A stretch of DNA of 64,000 bases from positions 269,557 to 333,556 of the forward strand of contig NZ_JANTHZ010000004.1 in NCBI RefSeq assembly GCF_024752355.1, read 5' to 3'. The notes beneath the pieces were generated by a model, which worked only from the letters and a program-made list of their open reading frames with translations, was not told where the DNA came from and did no database searches. Within the stretch, counting starts at the first letter, position 1. Each line of letters opens with the position of its first letter. Both the position numbers and the translations under genes were made by a program. Below, in pieces: positions 30,185 to 39,234 of the stretch. Source of the DNA: Ancylobacter mangrovi. GTDB taxonomy: Bacteria > Pseudomonadota > Alphaproteobacteria > Rhizobiales > Xanthobacteraceae.

Positions 30185-33157
30185 TTAGACCGTAGCGGGC
30201 GCCGCCGCCTCGGGCGCGCCAGCGGGGCGGATCGCCAGCACCGCCTCGATGTCCGGCTCGTCGATCTGGTCCGGCCGCAGATGGTGGTCCGCATAATCGC
30301 GCCAAAGGCCGGAGGTGAGGAACAGGTCGAGCAGGTCCGGGTCGAGGTGGTTGTCCCGCTTCATCGCCCCCATGATGCGGATCGCCTCGCTCAGCGTCTT
30401 CGCCTTGCGGTAGGGCCGGTCGGCGGCGGTCAGTGCCTCGAACACGTCGGCGATCGCCATCATCCGCGCAACTTCGCTCATCTGGTCGCGCCTCAGCGAG
30501 CGCGGATAGCCGGTGCCGTCCATGTGCTCGTGATGGGCGGCGGCATATTCGGGCACCCGGGTCAGCGGGCCGGAGAAGGGCAGCGCCTCCAGCATCACGA
30601 TGGTGCGGGTGATGTGGCGGTTGATCTCGTAGCGCTCTTCGGCCGTCAGCGTGCCGCGGGCGATCGAGAGATTGTAGATCTCGCCGAGATTGAGCCGGTT
30701 CTCCGGCCGCGCCAGCGTGAAGCCGCGACCGCGCTCCAGCGCGTCGAGCTGGTTGGGGAAATGGGCGATGACGTGGTGCGGCGCGTCGGACAGCAGCGGC
30801 TCCTCCGCCGGCAGTGAGCGCTCGGAACCGCGCGCGCGCCGACCGCGCTCGGCCGCGGACACGCCGAGCCGGTCGTCCAGCGTGCGCCGCCAGCGCCGCC
30901 CGGCGATGCGCTTCAGCCGCTCGATCTTCTCCGGCTCCATGAACTCGCCGCCCATGTTGCACTCGGCGACGAAGGCGAACTCCTCGTCGAGCTCGCGCCA
31001 GGTCCGGTCGCGCTCGGCGCGCAGGGCCGGTTCGTCGCCGCCCTCGGCGAGACCCTTCCAGTAGGTGGTCTCGGCGGCGGATTTCAGCAGCTCGAACCGC
31101 ATGCGGATCTCGTGGATGCGGTCGGTGATGGTCTCGAGCTTGGTCGCCTTGTCGATCACGTATTCGGCCGTGGTGAGCTTCCCGCAATCGTGCAGCCAGC
31201 TCGCGACATCCACCGCCTCCCACTCCTCGGGCGAAAGCGCGAAGCCGGCGAACGGGCCCTCGCGCGTCTCGCAGGCGGCGCGCACCAGGCCGAGCGTGAG
31301 CACCGGCACGCGCTGGCAGTGGCCGTTGGTGTAGGGCGACTTGGCGTCGATCGCCTGCGCGACCATGCGGATCACCGCGTCGAGCAGCGCCTTGCGCGAT
31401 TTCAGCGCCAGCGTGGTCTCGATCGCCACCGCCGCATTGCCGGAGAGCGCGCGGGCGAGGTCGAGGCTGTCGTCCGACACCGTCTCCTCGATCGCGGTAC
31501 GGTGGAGCAGGGCGAGCCCGCCAATGGTCTCGTCGCCGCGGTCGAGCAGGGGGATGACGGAGCAGCGGAACACCTCGCCCGGCCCCAGCGTGATGCCTTC
31601 GGTGAGCTGGGCGAGCACCGGGTCGCCGCCGGTCTCCGTGGCCTCGAGATGAACCACGGTCCTGCGCGCCAGCGCATGCACCAGCCGGCCGCCGAAGCCG
31701 GCCGATCCCGCGCCGAACGGGCCGATTGTGGCGAAGGCGCCGAGCGGCTCGCCGCGGCGGTGGACGATGCCGATGAAGCTCTTGCAGCCATCCTCGCTGA
31801 GCAGGATCACCCCGGCCTGCGAATGGGTGAGATTGATGGTCTCCTCCAGCAGCCGCCGGACCAGCAGGTCGGGATCGCGTTCGGCCGAGAGCGCGCGGCC
31901 GATCTCGATGAAGCGCTGGATGGTGAGGCGCGCATTGCGGATGGCGCGCGAGAGCGTGTCGATCTCGGCCACCGAGGAATGGGTCTCGTCCGGCGCGTCC
32001 TTGAAGTTGAAGGACTGGATCGCGTCCGCCTCGTGGGCGATGGCCACCAGCGGCAGGCTCACCGCGCGCGCCGTGAGGCGGATCGCCACCACCACGAACA
32101 GGATCAGCGCCAGGCTGATCCAGCCGAGCGTGGCCACCAGGCTGCGCACGCCCGCCATCACCTCGTCATGGGGCATCGCCACCGCCATGCCGAAGGTCCA
32201 GGGGCCGACCGCGAGCGGGGCGACGTGGATCATCCAGCGCCTTCCGTGCTCGCTGAAGCTGTCGGCCTGCTTGCCTTCCAGATGCGCCCGCACCGCGGCC
32301 AGCATGAACGGCACCACCGGCGGCACCGGCCCCTCCGCCCGCCGTGCCGCCGGCCCGCTGCGCAGGCTCGAGGGCGTGGCGACATTCGCGCTGCTGGCTG
32401 CGATCACCGCGCCGCTCTCGTCGGCGATCAGGATCTCGGAGGACGGGGTGCTCTTCATCCGCTTCAGCTCGCTCGACAGGTCGGCGAGGCTGAGGTCGAT
32501 GCCGACCACGCCGCGCCCGCTGGCGAGGCGGTGCGCGATGGTCACGCCGGTCTCGGCGGTGGCGAAGAAGCGGTAGGGCTGGGTGAGGATCGGCCCGCCC
32601 TTCGCCATCGCCTCCACGTACCAGCCGCGCTGGCGCGGGTCGTAGCTGAAGCCGGGACGGTCGAGCGTGCCGACCTTGCGCAGCGCGCCGTCGAGGAAGG
32701 TGAAGCCGGCTTCGACCCCGCCGGGGCCGTTAGTCACGCTCTGCAGCAGATAGGCCGCGTCCGCCCGCGCGCCGAGATTGCGCCGAGCGACGTCGGAGGT
32801 CAGGTGACGCAGCAGGAGGAAGTCGCCATTGTCGTAGCCGACATAGATCGCGGAGGTGTAGGGCATCGTGTCCATCACGATGCGGAACCGCTCGATCAGC
32901 TCGCCGCGATCCTCGATCTCGGGCGAGCCGAGCTGCGGATCGGCGGCGAAGAGCTGCGTCAGCAGGTCGAGGCTGTTGAAGCTCTTGTCGATATGCGAGC
33001 GGCTCTCGCCGGCCATGCGGGCGAACAGCGTCCCGGTGGCGTCCTCCAGTATTGCCGCAGCGCGGTTGTTGACGAGGAACACGATTCCCGCCAACGCGAG
33101 CGTCACCGTGACGCCGAACACCAGCGCGAGGTGAGTATCAAGGCGCCTCTTCACCAT
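30185..33157 (-). CDS. Cache-GAF-HD-GYP c-di-GMP phosphodiesterase/sensor
   Basis: A 990-residue membrane sensor. Domain order: N-terminal membrane segment (~10-30), periplasmic dCache region (~35-330, including RQRGWYVEA), second membrane segment (~343-362), HAMP-like linker, GAF domain (~415-600), and C-terminal HD-GYP domain. The HD motif reads LHDCGK and the GYP part HHEHMDGTGYP; an HD-GYP degrades c-di-GMP to pGpG or GMP. The insertion between HD and GYP is longer than usual. ATG 33157 follows a GAGGGAGG site. The small-molecule ligand is unknown. Confidence 0.87.
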   Translation of the reverse strand: MVKRRLDTHLALVFGVTVTLALAGIVFLVNNRAAAILEDATGTLFARMAGESRSHIDKSFNSLDLLTQLFAADPQLGSPEIEDRGELIERFRIVMDTMPYTSAIYVGYDNGDFLLLRHLTSDVARRNLGARADAAYLLQSVTNGPGGVEAGFTFLDGALRKVGTLDRPGFSYDPRQRGWYVEAMAKGGPILTQPYRFFATAETGVTIAHRLASGRGVVGIDLSLADLSSELKRMKSTPSSEILIADESGAVIAASSANVATPSSLRSGPAARRAEGPVPPVVPFMLAAVRAHLEGKQADSFSEHGRRWMIHVAPLAVGPWTFGMAVAMPHDEVMAGVRSLVATLGWISLALILFVVVAIRLTARAVSLPLVAIAHEADAIQSFNFKDAPDETHSSVAEIDTLSRAIRNARLTIQRFIEIGRALSAERDPDLLVRRLLEETINLTHSQAGVILLSEDGCKSFIGIVHRRGEPLGAFATIGPFGAGSAGFGGRLVHALARRTVVHLEATETGGDPVLAQLTEGITLGPGEVFRCSVIPLLDRGDETIGGLALLHRTAIEETVSDDSLDLARALSGNAAVAIETTLALKSRKALLDAVIRMVAQAIDAKSPYTNGHCQRVPVLTLGLVRAACETREGPFAGFALSPEEWEAVDVASWLHDCGKLTTAEYVIDKATKLETITDRIHEIRMRFELLKSAAETTYWKGLAEGGDEPALRAERDRTWRELDEEFAFVAECNMGGEFMEPEKIERLKRIAGRRWRRTLDDRLGVSAAERGRRARGSERSLPAEEPLLSDAPHHVIAHFPNQLDALERGRGFTLARPENRLNLGEIYNLSIARGTLTAEERYEINRHITRTIVMLEALPFSGPLTRVPEYAAAHHEHMDGTGYPRSLRRDQMSEVARMMAIADVFEALTAADRPYRKAKTLSEAIRIMGAMKRDNHLDPDLLDLFLTSGLWRDYADHHLRPDQIDEPDIEAVLAIRPAGAPEAAAPATV

Positions 33158-33207
33158 GACGGGCGCCCTCCCTCGGGAGCTGTTCGCCAAATGGCGACCC
33201 GCTACGT

Positions 33208-33231
33208 TTCGAATTAACGACGACGTTCGAA
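33208..33231. promoter_or_regulatory. Paired TTCGAA boxes upstream of the HD-GYP gene
   Basis: Two self-complementary TTCGAA hexamers at 33208-33213 and 33226-33231, 18 bp apart, in the 108-base promoter region between the HD-GYP gene (start 33157) and the AraC gene. Possible operator; no regulator assigned. Confidence 0.3.
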
Positions 33232-33265
33232 CCAATACAAGCGTATTTCGCTACCCGCGCCGCCG

Positions 33266-34420
33266 GTGGACAGGATGATCGCGCCGGCATTCGACTTCCG
33301 GCGGGGATGCGCGGGGAAGGCCGATGTGCGACTTGTATCGCGCACGATCAAACCACGGGCAGAGGTGGGGGCGTACCAGGATGAGGGCACGGCGCGGGCG
33401 CGGCCAGGCCGGAGGTCGGCCGATGCGGGGCGGGCGGTGAGCGTCGCGGCCGCAGGCGCGCCGCACGGCTCCGCTGCGTGCCCGGATTCCCGAACCTTCG
33501 GGCGCGACGGGCTGGGCTGCGCGCAGGCCGCGCTCGGCCGCGACCAGGAGCTGCACGGCGCCGGCTTCGCGATCTACCGCAAGGCGCATGGTGCCCCGTA
33601 CGGCGCCTCGAATGGCGCCCCGCATCCGGGCGCACCGGTCGGCGGGGCGACCGGCCGGGTCGAAACGCCGGCGAGCCGGCGCGGGCTGCTCGCGGGCGTG
33701 GCGCTGGCGGCCGGACATCGCCGCCGCATCTTCGAGGGCAATCGCTCGGCCGCGGTCCAGTTCGACGAGGGCGCCTGCTATGTGCGCTCCTTCTCCGACC
33801 CCTATCGTGCGGATGTGGAGACCGGCTTCGACTTCTTCCTGCTGGAGCTGGCCCCCGCCGCGCTCGACCGGACCTTCGCCGAGCTCGACCTGCCGGCGGC
33901 CGAAGGGCTCGCCTGCCGCCCGGGCGAGAAGGACCCGGTTCTCGCTGCCCTTGCCGGCGCGCTGCTGCCCGCGCTCGAGCGGCCGGATCACGCCGCGCCG
34001 CTCTTCGTCGAGCAGGTCGTGTGCGCCATGCAGACCCATCTCGCCGCCCGCCATCACGGCCGGCCGCCGCGCTGCGGGCACTGCCTCGCCCCGCGCCGTC
34101 TCGCCCCGCGTCAGGTCGCCCGCGCCAAGGAGATGCTGCTGGCCGGCATGGACGGCACGGTGCTGATCGCCGACATCGCCGATGCCTGCGGCGTCTCGCG
34201 CAGCCATTTCATCCGTGGCTTCCGCGAGGCGACGGGCGCGACCCCGCATCACTGGCTGGTGGTGCAGCGCGTGACCCGTGCGCTGGCGCTGCTCGCCCAT
34301 TCGCGCCTGCCCCTCGCCGAGGTCGCGGTCTCGTGCGGCTTCGCCGACCAAAGCCACATGACGCGGCTGGTCGCCCGCCTGACCGGGACCACGCCCGGCG
34401 CCTGGCGGGGACGGCACTGA
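33266..34420 (+). CDS. AraC-family transcriptional regulator
   Basis: A regulator with an AraC C-terminal DNA-binding domain: two helix-turn-helix units, LIADIADACGVSRSHFIRGF and LAEVAVSCGFADQSHMTRLV, ending in PGAWRGRH. A cysteine-rich turn CGHCLAPRR precedes it. The N-terminal half reads as an effector domain from about residue 150 (RRIFEGNRSAAVQF, then VETGFDFFLLEL). The start is doubtful: I list GTG 33266 (384 residues), but residues 1-100 are low-complexity and the true start is probably downstream. It precedes an alpha/beta hydrolase, likely its target. Confidence 0.72.
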   Translation: MDRMIAPAFDFRRGCAGKADVRLVSRTIKPRAEVGAYQDEGTARARPGRRSADAGRAVSVAAAGAPHGSAACPDSRTFGRDGLGCAQAALGRDQELHGAGFAIYRKAHGAPYGASNGAPHPGAPVGGATGRVETPASRRGLLAGVALAAGHRRRIFEGNRSAAVQFDEGACYVRSFSDPYRADVETGFDFFLLELAPAALDRTFAELDLPAAEGLACRPGEKDPVLAALAGALLPALERPDHAAPLFVEQVVCAMQTHLAARHHGRPPRCGHCLAPRRLAPRQVARAKEMLLAGMDGTVLIADIADACGVSRSHFIRGFREATGATPHHWLVVQRVTRALALLAHSRLPLAEVAVSCGFADQSHMTRLVARLTGTTPGAWRGRH

Positions 34421-34648
34421 TGCCGGCCGGCGTCGCCTGCGCCGCCACGGCGCACTTTTGTTCAATACGCCCGCGCGCCCACGAGGCACACAGGTGCCCG
34501 CGCGTCCGAGCCATCTTCAGAGGGCTCCGGCCCGGCCGATCTTCGCCCGCGCGCCCCGGCGTCCCTCTCCGGGGACGGCCCGCCACGGCGGGACCTTGCC
34601 TCAGCCTAACGTGCCCGCAGTTCGTCTCACCATGTGAAGGAACGCATC

Positions 34649-35479
34649 ATGCCCAGCATCACCACCAAGGACGGCGTCGAGATCTTCTACAAGGACTGGG
34701 GTCCGAAGGACGCCACGCCGCTGGTCTTGCACCATGGCTGGCCGCTCTCCGCCGACGACTGGGACGCCCAGCTCCTGTTCTTCCTGGCCAAGGGCTACCG
34801 CGTCGTCGCCCATGACCGGCGCGGCCATGGCCGCTCGAGCCAGGTCTGGGACGGCCACGACATGGACCACTACGCCGCCGACGTCGCCGCCGTGATCGAG
34901 CATCTCGACCTCAAGGGCACGGTGAACATCGGCCACTCGACCGGCGGGGGCGAGGCGCTCCACTACACGGTGAAGCACGGCAAGGGGCGCGTCGCCAAGC
35001 TGGTGCTGATCGGCGCCGTGCCGCCGCTGATGCTGAAGACGCAGGCTAATCCGGGCGGCCTGCCGCTCGAGGTGTTCGACGGCTTCCGCGCCGCGCTCGC
35101 CGCCAACCGCGCGCAGTTCTTCCTCGACGTGCCGGCCGGCCCGTTCTACGGCTTCAACCGCGAGGGCGCGAAGGTCTCCCAGGGGGTCATCGAGAACTGG
35201 TGGCGCCAGGGCATGATGGGCGGCGCCAAGGCGCATTACGACGGCATCAAGGCCTTCTCCGAGACCGACTTCACCGAGGACCTGAAGGCGGTCGACGTGC
35301 CGACCCTCGTCATGCATGGCGACGACGACCAGATCGTGCCCTTCGCCGATTCCGCCCCGCTGTCGGCCAAGCTCGTCGCGGGCAGCGTGCTCAAGGTCTA
35401 TGAGGGCTTCCCGCACGGCATGTGCACCACCCATGCCGAGGTGATCAACGCCGACCTGCTCGCCTTCATCGAGAGCTGA
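34649..35479 (+). CDS. Alpha/beta hydrolase, non-haem chloroperoxidase/arylesterase type
   Basis: A 276-residue alpha/beta hydrolase. Catalytic triad: nucleophile Ser in [10 protein letters not shown], Asp in [10 protein letters not shown], His in GFPHGM. The oxyanion segment [12 protein letters not shown] and the [10 protein letters not shown] loop match bacterial cofactor-free haloperoxidases and arylesterases. An AAGGA site precedes ATG 34649. Cytoplasmic; natural substrate unknown, probably an ester or a peracid-forming side activity. The AraC regulator upstream is the obvious candidate controller. Confidence 0.87.
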   Translation: MPSITTKDGVEIFYKDWGPKDATPLVLHHGWPLSADDWDAQLLFFLAKGYRVVAHDRRGHGRSSQVWDGHDMDHYAADVAAVIEHLDLKGTVNIGHSTGGGEALHYTVKHGKGRVAKLVLIGAVPPLMLKTQANPGGLPLEVFDGFRAALAANRAQFFLDVPAGPFYGFNREGAKVSQGVIENWWRQGMMGGAKAHYDGIKAFSETDFTEDLKAVDVPTLVMHGDDDQIVPFADSAPLSAKLVAGSVLKVYEGFPHGMCTTHAEVINADLLAFIES

Positions 35480-35536
35480 CCCGGCTGCGCCGGCCGCCCG
35501 CCTTTCGCGGCGCGGCCGGCACTCGGCACTGCGCGC

Positions 35537-36439
35537 TCAGCGCCCGGCGGCGGCCTGGCCGACCGCCCAGTCGCAGAAGGCGGCGGCCAGCGCCGCCTTC
35601 TCGCCCGCCGGCGCGTAGCCGAGCCGGTAGTCCGGCCCGTGCACCCGCAGCTCCGGGAAGGGCTCGGCGAGGTCGCCGCGCTCGACCAGATCGGCCACCA
35701 CCTCGATCGGCGCGGCGATCACCCCCTGCCCGGCCAGCGCCGCCTCGAGCGCGATGTAGAAATGGCCGAAGCGCGCCGCCCCGGCGGCGAGGTCCGCCGG
35801 CAGGCCGGCGGCCACCAGCCAGCGCGCGAGCTCGCCCGGGCGGGTGACGGATTCCAGCAGCCGAACCCCCTCGCGCCCGGCCGGCGCGCCGAGCCGCTGC
35901 ATGAGACCGGGCCGCGCCGCGAGGTCGGGGCGCGCCATCAGCCCGATCTCCTCGCGCAGCAGGGCGAAGCTGCGCAGATCCCCCTGCAGCGCCTCGCCGC
36001 GCCGGATCACCACGTCGAACGGAATCCCCGACCAGTCCTCGCCCGTGTGCATCGGGCGCACCCGCACGTCGACCTCGCCGGCCTTCGCCTGGAAGTCCGG
36101 CAGGCGCGGCATCAGCCAGCGCATGGCGAAGGTGGCGGGGGCGATCACCTCCAGCACCTGCGGCACGGCCTGCGGCTGGAACGCCTCCGCAGCCGAGGCG
36201 ACGAGGTCGAGCGCGGCGCCGGCGGCGCGGGCGAACTGGGCCGCGGCGGGCGTCGCTACCATGCGCCGGCGGTTGTTCTCGAACAGCGGCGTGCCGAACC
36301 AGGCCTCGATCGCCGCGAGCTGCTTGCTGACCGCGCTGTGGGTGACGCCGAGCTCCTCCGCCGCCTCCGTCACCGAGCCGATGCGCGCCACCGCCTCGAA
36401 CGCCACCAGCGCCTTGAGCGGCGGAAGGGTACGTCGCAT
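35537..36439 (-). CDS. LysR-family regulator divergent from the phosphonate operon
   Basis: A 300-residue LysR-type regulator, GcvA-like. Winged helix-turn-helix at residues ~7-66 (LPPLKALVAFEAVARIGSV, EELGVTHSAVSKQLAAIE), then a substrate-binding effector domain. It is transcribed away from the phosphonoacetate hydrolase gene, separated by a 173-base AT-rich region. In Pseudomonas fluorescens 23F the hydrolase gene phnA is controlled by an adjacent LysR regulator, PhnR; the layout here suggests the same role and possibly a phosphonate inducer. That is inference. Confidence 0.82.
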   Translation of the reverse strand: MRRTLPPLKALVAFEAVARIGSVTEAAEELGVTHSAVSKQLAAIEAWFGTPLFENNRRRMVATPAAAQFARAAGAALDLVASAAEAFQPQAVPQVLEVIAPATFAMRWLMPRLPDFQAKAGEVDVRVRPMHTGEDWSGIPFDVVIRRGEALQGDLRSFALLREEIGLMARPDLAARPGLMQRLGAPAGREGVRLLESVTRPGELARWLVAAGLPADLAAGAARFGHFYIALEAALAGQGVIAAPIEVVADLVERGDLAEPFPELRVHGPDYRLGYAPAGEKAALAAAFCDWAVGQAAAGR

Positions 36440-36612
36440 GTCCTGTGTTCCGAAATCTCTTCTGTTCCAAAAGCTCACATAGTGACGGAACTAATATCGC
36501 TTTACTCACGCTGGCAATACTAAATAATAAAACACATAGAATAACTCACGATGCGTCGGCAAATCGATAAGCATACGCATTGTTTGCGACAGTTTAATTA
36601 CGGAATCATCAG
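36440..36612. promoter_or_regulatory. AT-rich divergent promoter of lysR and the phosphonate operon
   Basis: Markedly AT-richer than its surroundings. It holds an inverted pair ATGCGT (36551-36556) and ACGCAT (36585-36590) and several T-N11-A candidates suiting a LysR regulator. I could not place exact -35/-10 boxes. The hydrolase start has only a weak ribosome site (ACGGAATC). Confidence 0.45.
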
Positions 36613-37890
36613 ATGGATATGGCATTGCCCGGCGCCGGCGCGCCGCGCGAGGACGAGGTCGTGCGCGAGGAGATGGTCGTGAACGGGCGCCGCTACCGGC
36701 GGCCGGCGCGCACCACGGTCGTGATCTGCTTCGACGGCTGCGATCCCGCCTATGTCGAGGCGGCCGCGCGGGCCGGCGTGACGCCGGCGCTGGAGCGGAT
36801 GCGGCGCGAGGGCGTCGACGCGCTGGCCGAGGCGGCCATGCCGACCTTCACCAATCCCAACAACGTCTCGATCGTCTGCGGCGCTCCGCCTTCCGTGCAC
36901 GGCGTCGCCGGCAATTTCTACCTCGACCGCGCCACCGGCGAGACGGTGATGATGCTCGACGCGGCGCTGATGCGCGCCCCCACCATCCTCGCCGGGCTGG
37001 CGGGCATCGGCGAGAAGGTCGCGGTCGTCACCGCCAAGGACAAGCTGCGCAAGGCGCTGGCCTTCGGGCTGGAAGGCATCGCCTTCTCCGCCGAGCGGGC
37101 CGAGGGCACCAGCGAGGCCGAGCACGGCATCGCCGACGCCGCGGGGCTGGTCGGCCTCGCCCGGCCGGACCAGTACTCGGCCGAGCTGTCGCTCTACGTG
37201 CTCGACGCCGGCATCCGCCTGATCGAGACCGGCCACGCCCGGCTGCTCTATCTCTCGCTGTCCGACTACGTGCAGCACAAATACCCGCCCGAGGCGCCCG
37301 AGGCGCTGGCCTTCATGGCGGCGGTGGATTCGCGCCTCGCCCGGCTGGCCGAGCTCGGCGCGGTGATCGCCATCACCGCCGATCACGGCATGACCGACAT
37401 GGCGAAGGTCGACGGCACGCCGCGCGTGACCTATCTCGGCGACGTGCTCGACGCCGCCTTCGGCGCCGGCGCGACCCGCGTCATCTGCCCGATCACCGAC
37501 CCCTTCGTGCGCCACCACGGCGCGCTCGGCGGCTTCGTGCGGGTGCATATCCTGAAGGAGGGCATCGACCCGCAGGCGGTGCGCGCGGCCATCGCCGGCC
37601 AGGAGGGGGTCGAGCTGGTGCTCTCCGGCGCCGAGGCCGCCGCCCGCTTCGAGATGCCGGCCGACCGCGAGGCCGACTTCGTGGTGACCGGCACCGAAGG
37701 CACCGCGCTCGGCGCGCGGGCTGAGGACCACGATGTCGGCCAGCTCGCCGGCGAGCGGCTGCGCTCGCATGGCAGCCTGCACGAGCAGCGCGTGCCCTTC
37801 ATCCTTTCGCACCCGCTGACCCAGGATGGCGACACCGCGCGCCTGCGCAACTTCGACATCTTCGATGTCGCGCTGAACCGGGTGGGCTGA
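36613..37890 (+). CDS. phnA: Phosphonoacetate hydrolase
   Basis: A 425-residue alkaline-phosphatase-superfamily enzyme closely resembling phosphonoacetate hydrolase, which cleaves the C-P bond of phosphonoacetate to acetate and phosphate. Family motifs: metal Asp in VICFDGCDPAYVE, nucleophile Thr in PTFTNPNNVS, DYVQHK, ITADHGMTD, and the distal HGSLHEQRVPF. All look intact. First gene of the operon, 3 bases before the next hydrolase. ATG 36613 or 36619 may be the true start. It gives phosphate and carbon from a phosphonate without the C-P lyase. Confidence 0.88.
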   Translation: MDMALPGAGAPREDEVVREEMVVNGRRYRRPARTTVVICFDGCDPAYVEAAARAGVTPALERMRREGVDALAEAAMPTFTNPNNVSIVCGAPPSVHGVAGNFYLDRATGETVMMLDAALMRAPTILAGLAGIGEKVAVVTAKDKLRKALAFGLEGIAFSAERAEGTSEAEHGIADAAGLVGLARPDQYSAELSLYVLDAGIRLIETGHARLLYLSLSDYVQHKYPPEAPEALAFMAAVDSRLARLAELGAVIAITADHGMTDMAKVDGTPRVTYLGDVLDAAFGAGATRVICPITDPFVRHHGALGGFVRVHILKEGIDPQAVRAAIAGQEGVELVLSGAEAAARFEMPADREADFVVTGTEGTALGARAEDHDVGQLAGERLRSHGSLHEQRVPFILSHPLTQDGDTARLRNFDIFDVALNRVG

Positions 37891-37893
37891 GCG

Positions 37894-39234
37894 ATGCGCC
37901 GCGCCGTCATCGTCATCCTCGACGGGCTCCGCCGCGATTTCGTGGACGAGCACCGCACGCCGGCCCTCGCGGCGCTGAGCGCGCGGGCCGAATATTTTCC
38001 CGGCTATCGATCGGCCTTTCCCTCGGCGACGCGCGTGGTCTCCTCCACGCTGGCGACCGGCTGCTGGCCCGCCCGCCATGGCCTTGCCGGCAACACCATG
38101 GCGCTGATCGAGGAAGGCCGACTGGTGCGGCACGACGCCGGCCATCCCGACTTCCTGCAGCACAAGCGGAGCGTCACCGGCGCCTCGCTCGCCGTGCCAA
38201 CTCTGGCCCAGCGGGTGGCCCGGCAGGGTGGGGCGAAGACCGGCGGGGCGGTGATCTTCAACAATGTCTCGCCCGGCGCCGCCTATGCCCACGACCCGGA
38301 CGGGCACGGGCGGGTCTACCACCGCGCCGGCTCGTTCGGCCCGGGCCGGATGCCGCTCGCCGACGGGCTCGACGTGACGCTCGACGCCGGCGGCGACCGG
38401 ATCATGACCCACCGCTTCGTCAACGAGGCGCTGGTGCCCGGCGGCCCCGCGCTGGCGGTGCTTTGGCTCGGCGAGCCCGACCATGTCCAGCATTCCGCGC
38501 CGCTCGGCTCGCCCGAGCATCTCGGCGTGCTGAAGGCGGCCGACGCCAATCTCGCCCGCGTGGTGACGGCGGTCGACGCGCTGCGCGCGGCCGGCGAGGA
38601 CGTGCTGCTGATCGCCGGCTCCGACCACGGCCACGAGACGGTGAGCGGCATCGTTGACATCGAGGACGAGCTGGTCGCCGCCGGCCTGAAGGCGGCCCCC
38701 GATTCCGACGACGTGGTGGTGTGCGCCAACGGCACTGCGGCGCTCGTCTATCTCCATCCCGACCATGACGGCCGGCGCGACCGGCTCGGCGACTTCCTCG
38801 CTTCGCGTCCCTGGGCCGGGGCGGTGATGGACGCCGACACGCTGCCGAGCGTCGGCCAGGTGGCCGCCGGCGGTCTCGCCTTCGCCGTCTCGATGAAGGG
38901 CGACAACCGCCCCAATGCCTTCGGCGTGCCCGGCTCCTGCCTCGCGGTGAAGCCGCAGGGCGGCAAGGCCGACCGGCTCGGCTTCGGCCAGCATGGCGGG
39001 CTGAACGCCCATGAGCAGGCCCCGGTGCTGGTTGTCGACGGCCCCGGCTTCGCCGCCGGCGGCAGGCGCGACGCGCCGGTCGCCGTGGTCGACATCGCGC
39101 CGACCGTGCTCACCCATCTCGGCCTGCCCGCCGCCGGCATGGACGGCGCCGCCCTGCAGCTTCCCGCCGTGCCGCGCATCCCCGCGCCGCCCGCGTCCCT
39201 CCCCACCTTGCTCCACTGCCCGGAGATCCGCTGA
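37894..39234 (+). CDS. Alkaline-phosphatase-superfamily hydrolase (second, in phosphonate operon)
   Basis: A 446-residue enzyme of the nucleotide pyrophosphatase/phosphodiesterase branch. Motifs: VIVILDGLRRDF, the Thr nucleophile region FPSATRVVSSTLATGC, WLGEPDHVQHSA, GSDHGHE, and QHGGLNAHE. No signal peptide, so it is cytoplasmic. It lies 3 bases after phnA and overlaps the SBP gene by one base (TGATG), so it is part of the same unit. It may cleave a phosphonate or phosphate diester brought in by the importer, releasing a substrate for PhnA. Exact substrate unknown. Confidence 0.8.
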   Translation: MRRAVIVILDGLRRDFVDEHRTPALAALSARAEYFPGYRSAFPSATRVVSSTLATGCWPARHGLAGNTMALIEEGRLVRHDAGHPDFLQHKRSVTGASLAVPTLAQRVARQGGAKTGGAVIFNNVSPGAAYAHDPDGHGRVYHRAGSFGPGRMPLADGLDVTLDAGGDRIMTHRFVNEALVPGGPALAVLWLGEPDHVQHSAPLGSPEHLGVLKAADANLARVVTAVDALRAAGEDVLLIAGSDHGHETVSGIVDIEDELVAAGLKAAPDSDDVVVCANGTAALVYLHPDHDGRRDRLGDFLASRPWAGAVMDADTLPSVGQVAAGGLAFAVSMKGDNRPNAFGVPGSCLAVKPQGGKADRLGFGQHGGLNAHEQAPVLVVDGPGFAAGGRRDAPVAVVDIAPTVLTHLGLPAAGMDGAALQLPAVPRIPAPPASLPTLLHCPEIR

